Position numbers and translations under genes: made by a program
NCBI GenBank assembly: GCA_903893315.1
Contig: CAITLU010000066.1
Location: 1 to 59,233 of the forward strand
Length of the DNA stretch: 59,233 bases
Source of the DNA: an uncultured bacterium
GTDB lineage: Bacteria > Desulfobacterota > Binatia > UBA1149 > CAITLU01
Direction: 5' to 3'
Notes under the pieces: generated by a model
What the model was told of the DNA's origin: nothing
The model's database searches: none
What the model saw: only the letters and a program-made list of their open reading frames with translations
In this document: positions 27,881 through 36,089 of the stretch, one piece after another
How positions within the stretch are numbered: the first letter of the stretch is position 1
Layout: every line of letters begins with the position of its first letter

Positions 27881-29446
27881 CTACGGACCGACCACCGGCG
27901 CCGCTGTGCGGGCGTCGTCACTGATGCTGCGCGCCCGCCTGTTCTCCAGGCGATTGAGCGCATCTACGAACGCCAAGGCCGAAGCCATCACCACGTCGGT
28001 GTGCGCACCGTGGCCGCGAACGCCGATATCTCCCACGCGGATGAAACAACTTACGTCGCCTATCGCGTCGGTCCCGCCGGTGATCCCCTTTACCTGGTAT
28101 GACTCGAGCGTCGGATCGATACCGGCCAGTTCCTTGATCGCGCGAAAACAAGCGTCGACCATACCGTCACCGCCGGCGCTGCGGCGGCTCTCGACTCCGC
28201 CGACGGCAAGCGTCACCACTGCCTGCGGCCCGCCGTTCAAGGTCGACTCGACCTCCACGTTCCTCAATTCAAAACGCTGGTCTACCTCGTGCTCTTCCGC
28301 CACGATCGCGAACAGATCTTCGTCGTAGATCTCTTTTTTTTTGTCGGCCAACACCTTGAATTTGGCGAAGGCGTCGTTGACGTCGATATGCGTGAGGTCG
28401 ATGCCGAGATCCAACAATCTATCGGCGAACGCGTGACGGCCCGAGTGCTTACCGAGCACCAGCGAGTTGCTCAACCTGCCGACCGATTCAGGACGCATGA
28501 TTTCGTAGGTGAGCACGTTCTTCAGAACGCCGTCCTGGTGGATCCCGGCTTCGTGGGAAAACGCGTTGGCCCCCACCACCGGCTTGGTCGGAGCGATGGA
28601 GACGCCGACTACCTTCGAAAGCGTCTTGCTTGCCGGATAGATGTGCTTGGTGGACAGACGCGAGGTGACGCCGAAGTGATCGCGACGCGTATCGAGCGCC
28701 ATCACCACTTCTTCCATCGCGGTGTTGCCGGCACGTTCACCGATCCCGTTGATCGTGCACTCGACCTGCCTCGCTCCTCCTTCGACTGCAGCCAGGGAAT
28801 TTGCCACTGCCAGGCCGAGATCGTTGTGGCAGTGCGTGCTCCACACGACGCGGTCGCCTCCGGGAGTGCGAGCGCGCAGCGTTCTGAACAACTCGCGGAT
28901 CTGGGCCGGCACGGCATAGCCGGTGGTATCGGGAACGTTGCACACAACCGCGCCGGCGCCGATCACTTCGCCGAACACGCGGATCAAGTATTCGATGTCA
29001 CTCCTGGAGGCATCTTCGGCGGAGAACTCGACGTAGTCCACGTCGCGCCGGCAGCGTTGCACCGCCCACACGGCCGCGTCTATCACCTCTTGCCGGCTCA
29101 TCCCGAGTTTGTGCTCCAGGTGCAGATCCGACGTCGCGATGAAAACGTGAACCCCGGGCTTGTCCGCGCCGTCGACGGCGGCCAAGGCTCTTTCGATGTC
29201 GGCTTCGCGCGTGCGCGCCAGGCTCAGCACGACCGGCCCTTTGACCGCGCGCGCTACCGCTCGCACGGACTCGAAATCACCCGGCGAAGCGGCGGCGAAC
29301 CCCGCTTCGATCACGTCTACACCCAGAGCTTCGAGCTGCCTGGCGACGACGAGTTTCTCGTCGACATTCATGGTGCAGCCGGGCGACTGCTCGCCATCTC
29401 TCAAAGTGGTGTCGAAGATCCTTACCCAGTCTTTGTCATCGTTCAT
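27881..29446 (-). CDS. leuA: 2-isopropylmalate synthase
   Basis: First enzyme of leucine synthesis, condensing acetyl-CoA with 2-oxoisovalerate. The N-terminal TIM barrel shows FDTTLRDGEQSPGC, VSTHCHNDLGLAVANS and GIGERAGNTAMEE with metal-binding His residues; NAFSHEAGIHQDG follows. The C-terminal regulatory domain (about 390-510, with GGDGMVDACFRAIKEL and the GHGAHTDVVMASALAFVDALNR end) is the leucine-feedback domain, so the enzyme should be allosterically inhibited. 521 residues from ATG 29446, preceded by GAGAGG. Expression is probably controlled by the leader peptide and hairpin at 29489-29658. Its substrate comes from the ilvN-ilvC products encoded 2-3 kb upstream. Confidence 0.97.
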   Translation of the reverse strand: MNDDKDWVRIFDTTLRDGEQSPGCTMNVDEKLVVARQLEALGVDVIEAGFAAASPGDFESVRAVARAVKGPVVLSLARTREADIERALAAVDGADKPGVHVFIATSDLHLEHKLGMSRQEVIDAAVWAVQRCRRDVDYVEFSAEDASRSDIEYLIRVFGEVIGAGAVVCNVPDTTGYAVPAQIRELFRTLRARTPGGDRVVWSTHCHNDLGLAVANSLAAVEGGARQVECTINGIGERAGNTAMEEVVMALDTRRDHFGVTSRLSTKHIYPASKTLSKVVGVSIAPTKPVVGANAFSHEAGIHQDGVLKNVLTYEIMRPESVGRLSNSLVLGKHSGRHAFADRLLDLGIDLTHIDVNDAFAKFKVLADKKKEIYDEDLFAIVAEEHEVDQRFELRNVEVESTLNGGPQAVVTLAVGGVESRRSAGGDGMVDACFRAIKELAGIDPTLESYQVKGITGGTDAIGDVSCFIRVGDIGVRGHGAHTDVVMASALAFVDALNRLENRRARSISDDARTAAPVVGP

Positions 29447-29488
29447 GGTTGACCTCTCCACGCGTGAACCCGAGCGGCCAGAAACACG

Positions 29489-29512
29489 AAAGCCGCGGGG
29501 TCCCGCGGCTTT
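29489..29512 (-). terminator. Attenuator hairpin before leuA
   Basis: On the minus strand AAAGCCGCGG pairs with CCGCGGCTTT around a GACC loop, a ten-pair GC-rich hairpin 43 bases upstream of the leuA ATG. The downstream U run is short (three T, then CGTGTTTC), so termination may be partial. A CCCGCG element at 29530-29535 can pair with the hairpin 5' arm and would compete with it. Placed after a leucine-rich leader peptide, it fits a ribosome-mediated attenuator. Confidence 0.6.
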
Positions 29513-29580
29513 TCGTCGTCGTCAGCATTCGCGGGTCGGTTGGTATCCCCGTCCGCGTCTCACGATGATGGCTAGTCGAG

Positions 29581-29658
29581 CTACACCACCGGCGAGACCC
29601 CGGACGGGCATCTAAGCAGCAGCAAGCCCGCAAGAGCCTTGTAAACGTAGCTGACCAT
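29581..29658 (-). CDS. leuL: leu operon leader peptide
   Basis: A 25-codon frame from ATG 29658 to TAG 29581. It contains five leucine codons, four of them in a row (TTG CTG CTG CTT at 29614-29625), plus five valines. The messenger just after the Leu codons, CCCGTCCG (29601-29608) and GTCTC (29594-29598), pairs with GAGAC (29557-29561) and CGGACGGG (29548-29555), so a ribosome paused at the leucines would cover one arm. This is the usual design of leucine attenuators. The ATG lies only about seven bases after a candidate -10 box, so translation may be leaderless. Codon content and position are directly seen; the regulatory role is inferred. Confidence 0.72.
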   Translation of the reverse strand: MVSYVYKALAGLLLLRCPSGVSPVV

Positions 29659-29664
29659 GCCGGC

Positions 29665-29694
29665 TAGATACCCACGGCTACGCCTGACTGTCAA
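29665..29694 (-). promoter_or_regulatory. Candidate leuA promoter
   Basis: On the minus strand TTGACA at 29694-29689 and TATCTA at 29670-29665, 18 bases apart. Start near 29658, which coincides with the ATG of the leucine leader peptide. It lies between the pssA stop (29795) and the leader, consistent with separate control of leuA. Confidence 0.5.
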
Positions 29695-29794
29695 CCCATC
29701 GCACCCGGAACGTCGGCAAGGAAGAGACCCCGACTTGCCGGCTCTCGGTACCGTCCCGCCGCGCACTAAACGGTGGAAGCCGGCCCGACCGCAT

Positions 29795-30592
29795 CTACTC
29801 TGAGTCTGCCTCTTCCACCGGAGTTGCGACCGCCGAAGGAGTCGACCGCGACCAATCGCGCACCGCCATGACCGGGCCCGAGAGCACGTAGAGCAGGATG
29901 ACGACAAAGATGAAGAGCGGATACGCCGCAACCGCCACGCTGAGCAACAACACCGCCAGGATGAACGTAGACAATGGCTGACGGCCATGAAGATGAAGAT
30001 TCTTGAAGCTCGTGTAGCGAATACTGCTGACCATCAAGAAGGCCAGCGCATACGTGAGCAGCAGCAGCGCGATCTGCTTGGGAGGCAGGCCCGAACGGCC
30101 TACATAGCGGTACATGAGCACCACCGAGGCCAACATCGTCGCAGAGCCCGGCACCGGAAGACCCATGAAATAGCCGGGGTCTACACGCCCCACCAGGATG
30201 TTGAAGCGCGCCAGCCGAATAGCCGAGCAGATCACGTAGAGACCGATCGCCGACCATCCCCACACACCCCACGGGATCAGCGCCCAGCGATAGATCAGGA
30301 CTCCGGGAGCGACGCCGAAGGAAACCAGGTCGCAAAGAGAGTCGTACTCGGTGCCGAAGCTGCTGGTCGAGTTCGTCATGCGAGCGACTCGCCCATCCAG
30401 GCTGTCGAAGATATGGGCGGCGAGAATCGCCAGCGCCGCATTCGTGTACGCGCCCTGCATGGTCTGAACGATAGAGAAGATGCCGCAGAACAGACCCGCT
30501 GAAGTGATCAGATTCGGAAGCAGGTAGATCCCGCGGCGGGGAACTCCGTCATGCAGGAGCGCGATCTTGGACCTACGCTTTTCGGCTCTCAT
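29795..30592 (-). CDS. pssA: CDP-diacylglycerol-serine O-phosphatidyltransferase
   Basis: Inner-membrane enzyme making phosphatidylserine from CDP-diacylglycerol and serine. The CDP-alcohol phosphotransferase signature runs D-G-x2-A-R-x8-G-x3-D-x3-D: FDSLDGRVARMTNSTS then FGTEYDSLCD. Several hydrophobic segments follow (PNLITSAGLFCGIFSI, FGVAPGVLIY, LYVICSAIRLARFN, and a hydrophobic C-terminal pair). 265 residues from ATG 30592; an upstream frame extension has no family similarity. Its start overlaps the psd stop region by 20 bases, so the two consecutive enzymes of phosphatidylethanolamine synthesis are coupled. The type II (integral membrane) class is clear. Confidence 0.95.
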   Translation of the reverse strand: MRAEKRRSKIALLHDGVPRRGIYLLPNLITSAGLFCGIFSIVQTMQGAYTNAALAILAAHIFDSLDGRVARMTNSTSSFGTEYDSLCDLVSFGVAPGVLIYRWALIPWGVWGWSAIGLYVICSAIRLARFNILVGRVDPGYFMGLPVPGSATMLASVVLMYRYVGRSGLPPKQIALLLLTYALAFLMVSSIRYTSFKNLHLHGRQPLSTFILAVLLLSVAVAAYPLFIFVVILLYVLSGPVMAVRDWSRSTPSAVATPVEEADSE

Positions 30593-31238
30593 CAGTCCCT
30601 CCGTCAAGAGCGGCGAGCGCAACAATGCTGGACCCTGCCCGCACACGGTCCCCGACACGCACCGAAGGCCGCACCTGCGGCGGCAGGAATACATCGAGCC
30701 GCGACCCGAACATGATCAGACCGAATCGCTCGCCGCGCGAAACCCTGGCCTGGGGCTGCACGTGACAAACTATACGGCGCGCCAACCACCCGGCGATCTG
30801 AACTACCACGACCGGCACGCCACCCGGCGTTCGCAGCAGCAGCGAGTTCGACTCGTTGATCTCGGAAGCGTCCGCGCGATACGCCCCCGCAAAAAGCCCA
30901 GGCTTATGCTCTATCCTCTCGACCGTCCCGGAGAACGGCATGCGATTGATGTGAACGTTCAGCGGCGACATGAAGATCGAGATACGTGTCGTCGTTTCCG
31001 GCGCGAAGCGATGACCCTTGCCACCCTCCTCGACCGCGATCACCCGACCATCGGCCGGGCTCACCAACGCCGATGGATCTGAAGGAATGACGCGTTCGGG
31101 ATCTCGGAAAAAAAGCAGCACCGCCAATGCGACCGCCGCCAATCCGACAAAGACCGTCGCGCCGAAAAAAGCTCCGAGCACCACGGCTGCGCCGGCAGGA
31201 ACCGCCGCCGCAACAAATCCTTCACGCGCGAACTTCAC
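30573..31238 (-). CDS. psd: Phosphatidylserine decarboxylase proenzyme
   Basis: Makes phosphatidylethanolamine. After an N-terminal hydrophobic hairpin (about 8-43) come SPADGRV, MSPLNVHINRMP with the active His, and FGSRLDVFLP, where self-cleavage between Gly and Ser forms the pyruvoyl group. At 221 residues it belongs to the short Psd type found with type II PssA. It starts 12 bases after the ilvC stop. Association of psd-pssA with ilvN-ilvC and leuA is known from Geobacter-type genomes. Confidence 0.95.
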   Translation of the reverse strand: MKFAREGFVAAAVPAGAAVVLGAFFGATVFVGLAAVALAVLLFFRDPERVIPSDPSALVSPADGRVIAVEEGGKGHRFAPETTTRISIFMSPLNVHINRMPFSGTVERIEHKPGLFAGAYRADASEINESNSLLLRTPGGVPVVVVQIAGWLARRIVCHVQPQARVSRGERFGLIMFGSRLDVFLPPQVRPSVRVGDRVRAGSSIVALAALDGGTDESRKA

Positions 31239-31250
31239 AGCGCCAGAGCC

Positions 31251-32267
31251 TCAGTTCTTCGCACGGTCGACAAGCCTGTTTTTTTGGAACCACGGCATCA
31301 ACGCCCGAAGCCTGGCACCGACTTCTTCTATGGGATGATTCTCGCCTTCCTTGCGCAACTCGCGAAAATGCGGCAGCCCGCACTTGTATTCGGTGATCCA
31401 CTCGTCGGCGAACTTACCCGACTGGATCTCGGCGAGGATCTCCTTCATCGCACTGCGAACATCCGCGCCGATCACTCTCTTACCGCGTGTAAGCGCGCCG
31501 TACTCGGCTGTGTTGCTGATCGAGTAGTTCATGTTGGCCATGCCGCCCTCGTACAACAAGTCGACGATAAGCTTCACCTCGTGGAGGCATTCGAAGTAGG
31601 CCATTTCCGGAGCGTAACCGGCATCGACGAGGGTTTCGTAGCCGGCGCGGATCAGTTCCGTGAGTCCGCCGCAAAGAACCGCCTGCTCACCGAACAGGTC
31701 TGTCTCCGTCTCTTCACGAAACGTGGTTCCCAGCACCGCTGCGCGAGCGCCGCCGATTGCCGCGGCATACGCGAGCGCGACCGCCTCGGTATCACCGGGG
31801 CCGTCCTGCCCGACGGCAATCAGACAAGGAACGCCCATGCCCTTCGTGAATTCGCTGCGCACCAGGTGCCCGGGACCCTTGGGAGCCACCATGAACACGC
31901 CGGCATCGCTCCGTGGAACTATCTTTTTGAAGTGGATGTTGAAGCCGTGCGCCACCGCAAGGTAGCTACCGCTGACGAGGTTAGGAGCGATCTCGGCGGC
32001 GTAGAGTTCGCCGGCCACTTCATCTGGAGCCAGCAGCATGACGACATCGGCCCTGCCCGCAGCCTCGGCAGCCGACACCACCTCGAATCCCGCGGCAACG
32101 GCCTTGGCAGCGGAAGCGCCGCCTGCGCGCTGCCCGATGATCACCTTCACTCCGCTGTCACGAAGATTCAGCGCGTGTGCGTGGCCCTGGCTGCCGTAAC
32201 CGATCACGGCAACTACCTTGGAAATGATCTTGTCGAGTTGAACTTCGTTCTTGCCGTAGATCTTCAC
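31251..32267 (-). CDS. ilvC: Ketol-acid reductoisomerase (class I)
   Basis: Second step of valine and isoleucine synthesis: isomerises acetolactate and reduces it with [27 protein letters not shown] is the nucleotide loop, and VIIGQRAG follows; [20 protein letters not shown] and [19 protein letters not shown] carry the Mg-binding acidic residues. The 338 residues are those of the class I enzyme. GTG 32267 overlaps the ilvN stop (GTGA), giving translational coupling. The product is also the precursor of pantoate through PanB and of leucine through LeuA. Confidence 0.97.
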   Translation of the reverse strand: MKIYGKNEVQLDKIISKVVAVIGYGSQGHAHALNLRDSGVKVIIGQRAGGASAAKAVAAGFEVVSAAEAAGRADVVMLLAPDEVAGELYAAEIAPNLVSGSYLAVAHGFNIHFKKIVPRSDAGVFMVAPKGPGHLVRSEFTKGMGVPCLIAVGQDGPGDTEAVALAYAAAIGGARAAVLGTTFREETETDLFGEQAVLCGGLTELIRAGYETLVDAGYAPEMAYFECLHEVKLIVDLLYEGGMANMNYSISNTAEYGALTRGKRVIGADVRSAMKEILAEIQSGKFADEWITEYKCGLPHFRELRKEGENHPIEEVGARLRALMPWFQKNRLVDRAKN

Positions 32268-32815
32268 GCGGCATTCTCGTCGCTCGAAGCGTCCGCACGA
32301 GTTGGCTCCTGCGCCTCCGCGAGCAGACGCTCTGCGCGATAGAGCGCGGCGCTGCCGGTGCGCGCAATTTCCATGATGCCGAGCGGACGCAGCAGCCGAA
32401 CCATAGCGTTTATCTTGTCTTCTGCGCCGGTGGTTTCGATGATGCACACGCCCGCGCCGACATCGACGACCTTGGCACGGAAGATATTGACGATGTTCAT
32501 GACCTCGGCGCGGGTCGCCTCATTGAAGGCCACCTTGACGAGCGCCAGTTCGCGCTCTACGGACTCACCCTGCCCGAAATCCACCACGCGGATGACCGAC
32601 ACCATCTTGTGCAACTGTTTGGTCACCTGGACCAGCACCGAGGTGTCGCCCCTGACGGTGAGCGTGATCCGCGAGACCGACGGATCCAGCGTCTCCGCCA
32701 CCGAAAGGCTCTCGATGTTGTAGCCGCGCCCGCTGAACATTCCGGCTACCCGCGACAGCACGCCGAACTCATTCTCGACGAGGATTGAGATGGTGTGCTT
32801 GGGCATTTCCTTCAT
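32264..32815 (-). CDS. ilvN: Acetolactate synthase small (regulatory) subunit
   Basis: Regulatory subunit of acetolactate synthase, binding valine. Starts [34 protein letters not shown], a textbook ACT domain; a second domain follows from about residue 75 ([24 protein letters not shown]). 183 residues from ATG 32815, preceded by GAGGA, with a Glu/Asp/Ala-rich tail. The catalytic ilvB gene, usually directly upstream, is not in this position; a DUF465 gene takes its place and ilvB is not in the window. Confidence 0.95.
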   Translation of the reverse strand: MKEMPKHTISILVENEFGVLSRVAGMFSGRGYNIESLSVAETLDPSVSRITLTVRGDTSVLVQVTKQLHKMVSVIRVVDFGQGESVERELALVKVAFNEATRAEVMNIVNIFRAKVVDVGAGVCIIETTGAEDKINAMVRLLRPLGIMEIARTGSAALYRAERLLAEAQEPTRADASSDENAA

Positions 32816-32915
32816 GTTCGTTCCTCGAGGTGCAGACAAAGACACGCGGCACCCGCCCTCCTGAACGCAGGCACGGGCCAGTGCGAAATCCCAGAAAACG
32901 GACCCCGGTCGGGGC

Positions 32916-33164
32916 TCAGCTTACCGAAGGAGAGGAACCCGCAACGCGGCGGTAGTCGACAAGAATGCGCATGATCTTGTCCTTTTCCGCGAGTTTGAGC
33001 TTCTGCAGTTCCTTGCGGCGAAGTTCCTCTTCCGGCGAGAGGTGGTTCTTGGCCGAAAGAGCATCTACCTCAGCCTTGAGTTCCCGATGAACCTGGTCGG
33101 CACGTCGTAGTTCGTCGTTACCCGACACCAAGCTCTTTACCAATTCTTCGTCGTGAGCCTCCAT
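32916..33164 (-). CDS. DUF465 (YdcH-like) small protein
   Basis: 82 residues, almost all helical, with ELKAEVDALSAKNHLSPEEELRRKELQKLKLAEKDKIMRIL, the charge pattern of DUF465/YdcH proteins, which form short coiled coils of unknown function. The ATG at 33164 has GAGGAGGTAGGA upstream, an excellent ribosome site, so it is a real gene. It sits 100 bases before ilvN and 95 after tsaB on the same strand, in the place where ilvB would be expected. Confidence 0.82.
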   Translation of the reverse strand: MEAHDEELVKSLVSGNDELRRADQVHRELKAEVDALSAKNHLSPEEELRRKELQKLKLAEKDKIMRILVDYRRVAGSSPSVS

Positions 33165-33259
33165 TCCTACCTCCTCGAAAGGCCGTTGCGTGCGGCGCGC
33201 ACGTTAAACCCGCCGCAACTGGTTGTCAACCTGCAAGACACGATGAAAAACCAGCGTTT

Positions 33260-34063
33260 TCAACGAGTTAGTTCCACAAGAAATGGTGCTGCCACACGAT
33301 TGCGATTGCTTCGCGGCAGGCTCGTCCCGAAGTAATCAGGCAGCACCACATCGGCAGACAATCCAAGACCGCGAGCACACCTGGCGTAGCCCAGACGAGC
33401 GAGCGCTTCGATCGTCTGCGAATCGACAACTCGTCGCTCCAGTTGCGCTCCATCAATCATTTCCGTCAGCAGAGGTCCGACTTCCACAGCCTGGTCGTGC
33501 TCGACCGCCAGCACCCAGGGCCCGGGATTGCCGGCCGCGCAACGCAGGGCAAAACCCGCGAGTTGCGCACCTTCGACCGCTTCCTCCGAATCAGAAGGAA
33601 GCACAAGCCCATCGCGAATCTGATACGCAGCCGCCACTACCTGATCGCGGGAACTGCGCCACACCGAGATTACCCTCTCCCCCTCACCGCCGGCGCAGAA
33701 CGCGAGGCGCTCGAGCGCGCTCACCGGTGCAACCGGCAGGGCGTCGAGCAGAGCCAGCCCACGAACGAAGGCCAGCCCGGTACGCAGGCCCGTGTAGGAA
33801 CCGGGGCCGGTCAGAACGGCGAGTCCGGTGATCGAAGAAACCTCGCGGTGTCCGCCATCGAGGAGCCGCTGGACACAAGCCGCAAGTCCTTCGACTCGGG
33901 GCGGGCGCTCCTCGAGGTGCTCGACTTGAGGGGATGCGCTGCCGTCCCACAGCGCCACGCCGGGACGGGAGCCGCAGGAATCGATCGCGAGCAAGGTTCC
34001 GGCTCCGCGCGTCGCCTCGAACGCGGTGCAGTCCGCTGCGGTGACTGCCGGCCTCACGTTCAC
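33260..34063 (-). CDS. tsaB: tRNA threonylcarbamoyladenosine synthesis protein TsaB
   Basis: Partner of TsaD and TsaE in making t6A at position 37 of ANN-decoding tRNAs. LLAIDSCGSRPGVALW is the first strand of the ASKHA fold, and LTGPGSYTGLRTGLAFVRGLAL is the TsaB signature. 267 residues, slightly long because of an Ala/Thr-rich N-terminus and a C-terminal acetylation-like remnant. GTG 34063 overlaps the rseP stop, so the two are coupled. TsaD, TsaE and TsaC are not in the window. Confidence 0.93.
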   Translation of the reverse strand: MNVRPAVTAADCTAFEATRGAGTLLAIDSCGSRPGVALWDGSASPQVEHLEERPPRVEGLAACVQRLLDGGHREVSSITGLAVLTGPGSYTGLRTGLAFVRGLALLDALPVAPVSALERLAFCAGGEGERVISVWRSSRDQVVAAAYQIRDGLVLPSDSEEAVEGAQLAGFALRCAAGNPGPWVLAVEHDQAVEVGPLLTEMIDGAQLERRVVDSQTIEALARLGYARCARGLGLSADVVLPDYFGTSLPRSNRNRVAAPFLVELTR

Positions 34064-35145
34064 CCCGCGACGATGCGAAGGATGTCGTGGAATACGACGA
34101 AGATCATCAATCCGCCGATCAGGACCATTCCAGCCTGCAGCGCGTATTCACGCACCCGCAGCGACAGCGGCCGCCCACGCACGGCTTCGTAAGTCATGAA
34201 CATCAGATGACCGCCGTCGAGCACGGGGATTGGAAGCAAGTTGACGATGCCGAGGTTGACGCTGATCAGAGCCATGAAGATCAGCAGCGGTTGCAACCCC
34301 TTGCGCGCCTGAGCACTGGCCTCACGCGCGATCAGGATGGGGCCGCCAAGATCGCCGGCCGACAGCCGGCCCTGCAGCAGCCGGCCGACCGTCTGCAGGA
34401 TCATGCTGGAATATCCGACCGTCTGGCTCACGCCGATGGAAACGGCCTCGAGCGCACCTACCGGCTTCAGCACGTGGCCCTGCTGGACACCGATCCGATA
34501 CACGCGGTCGATCTCCTCGCCGAATGCGTCGGTGCGTGACTGGACCCGTGGCGTTACTTGTGCCGCTCGGCGCGCACCGTCCGGCGTCTGCAGTTCGAAG
34601 TTCAATGCGCGACCGCCGCTGCCCAACACCGCTTTGAGCAATTGATCCCAGTCGCGGACTTCGGCCCCGTCGACCGAGATGATGCGATCGCCCTCACTCA
34701 GCCCCGCGGCCGCGGCCGCTTCACCGGACACGATCCCGCCGATCACAGGTTCGGTCGATGGTGCCGAGACGCCGTAGGCCAACGCGCAGGCGGAGAAAAG
34801 AATCGTTGCGAACACCAGATTGACCGCGGGACCTGCCGCGATGATCGACGCACGCTGGGCGATCGTCTTGCCGGTGAAGCCGCGGGCAGGATCGCTCGGG
34901 ACGTCCTCCGCGTCACCACCCTCTTCGTCGTAGCCGGCCATGCGCACATAGCCGCCAAGTGGAACGAGGGCGAGGCGGTAGACGGTCTCTCCGAACGTCC
35001 GCGCAAAGACCGTCGGACCGAACCCCATCGAGAAGACCTTGATCTCCACACCACACCACTTACCGACCAGAAAATGGCCGAGCTCGTGGACAAAAATCAC
35101 GAAGGCCAGAACCAGGATTGCCGCGAGTGTGCTGCCGATCATCAT
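34060..35145 (-). CDS. rseP: RIP zinc metalloprotease RseP (site-2 protease)
   Basis: Inner-membrane protease that cuts anti-sigma factors in the membrane, and signal-peptide remnants. VIFVHELGHFLVGK (His20, Glu21, His24) is the zinc site, the central GIVSGEAAAAAGLSEGDRIISVDG is a PDZ domain, and NLLPIPVLDGGH near residue 312 provides the third zinc ligand. 361 residues with one PDZ domain instead of the two in E. coli. Two tandem ATG codons (35145, 35142) can start it. It follows cdsA with 143 bases between. In many relatives dxr sits in that gap; here it is absent. Confidence 0.95.
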   Translation of the reverse strand: MMIGSTLAAILVLAFVIFVHELGHFLVGKWCGVEIKVFSMGFGPTVFARTFGETVYRLALVPLGGYVRMAGYDEEGGDAEDVPSDPARGFTGKTIAQRASIIAAGPAVNLVFATILFSACALAYGVSAPSTEPVIGGIVSGEAAAAAGLSEGDRIISVDGAEVRDWDQLLKAVLGSGGRALNFELQTPDGARRAAQVTPRVQSRTDAFGEEIDRVYRIGVQQGHVLKPVGALEAVSIGVSQTVGYSSMILQTVGRLLQGRLSAGDLGGPILIAREASAQARKGLQPLLIFMALISVNLGIVNLLPIPVLDGGHLMFMTYEAVRGRPLSLRVREYALQAGMVLIGGLMIFVVFHDILRIVAG

Positions 35146-35288
35146 TGTCTTGCCCTTCTATACCGGGAAGGAAACGACGGAAACCGTGATCCGTGGAGTT
35201 CCGCGTCGGCCGGCGCCAAACGAAGCGCGGCCATCACCGCCACACCGAGACTCTCTTCTCCCGGCGTAGCCGAGCCCCGCCCATCGGC

Positions 35289-36089
35289 TCAGCCGCCGTA
35301 GTAGTAGGCGTAGTAGTAGATGAACACGATCGGAAGCACCATGCTGTCGGTTCGGTCAAGCACGCCGCCGTGCCCCGGAAGAATCCAACCTGAATCCTTG
35401 GCGTGGAAAGCACGCTTGATCATGGACTCGGCCAGGTCGCCCGTCTGTGCGAATACTGAAATGATCGATGTCACCAGCACCACTTCGAACGATCCGAAGC
35501 GGTGAACCACCAGGGCATTCAGCACTACTCCGACTGCGACCGCTCCGGCCACCGAACTTACGGCGCCCTCCACCGTCTTGTTGGGACTCACCGTCGGCCA
35601 CAGTTTTCGCTTGCCGAAAGCGCGACCGCCGAAGTAACCACCGGCGTCACTGGCCATCACGCAAGCCAACAGGAAGAAGACCAACGCGGCGCCTCCTGAG
35701 AGCGCACGGATCCATATGAGATGCGGAAGCAACAATCCGCCGTACACCGCGGCGAACAGCACCTGACCGGCTCCGATCACGCTCTGTTCCATGTCGCGGG
35801 CCGTCAGCAACGTTCCGAGGAGGGTCGTGATCAACGCGATCACCAGACCTGCCGACACCGCCGCACCGCTGTGATCGAGCAGCATCGATACCGCGATCAC
35901 CATGCCGCCGCCGGCCGTCAGCAAGGTACTGCCGGAAAACGCCACACGTTGCATGGCGGCCATCTCGCGCAACGAGACGAACGTAAAAAACAAGATGACC
36001 GAGTCGTACACCAACGGCGATGCCCGGAAGATCAACCAGATAAGAATCGGGATGGCGATCGCCGCGGTCAACACCCTCGCGCGCAGCAT
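35289..36089 (-). CDS. cdsA: Phosphatidate cytidylyltransferase CdsA
   Basis: Activates phosphatidate to CDP-diacylglycerol, the precursor used by PssA. Several membrane helices fill residues 1-180. The C-terminal signature runs VSPNKTVEGAVSS then FAQTGDLAESMIKRAFHAKDSGWILPGHGGVLDRTDS (quoted here in parts: SMIKRAF, KDSGWILPGHGG, LDRTDS). 266 residues, typical. It begins one base after the uppS stop, so the two are cotranscribed, as in most proteobacteria. Confidence 0.95.
   Translation of the reverse strand: MLRARVLTAAIAIPILIWLIFRASPLVYDSVILFFTFVSLREMAAMQRVAFSGSTLLTAGGGMVIAVSMLLDHSGAAVSAGLVIALITTLLGTLLTARDMEQSVIGAGQVLFAAVYGGLLLPHLIWIRALSGGAALVFFLLACVMASDAGGYFGGRAFGKRKLWPTVSPNKTVEGAVSSVAGAVAVGVVLNALVVHRFGSFEVVLVTSIISVFAQTGDLAESMIKRAFHAKDSGWILPGHGGVLDRTDSMVLPIVFIYYYAYYYGG

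Noticed and set aside
28289-29452. 387-residue plus-strand frame opposite leuA
   Set aside because: Low-similarity antisense frame; leuA has complete domains.
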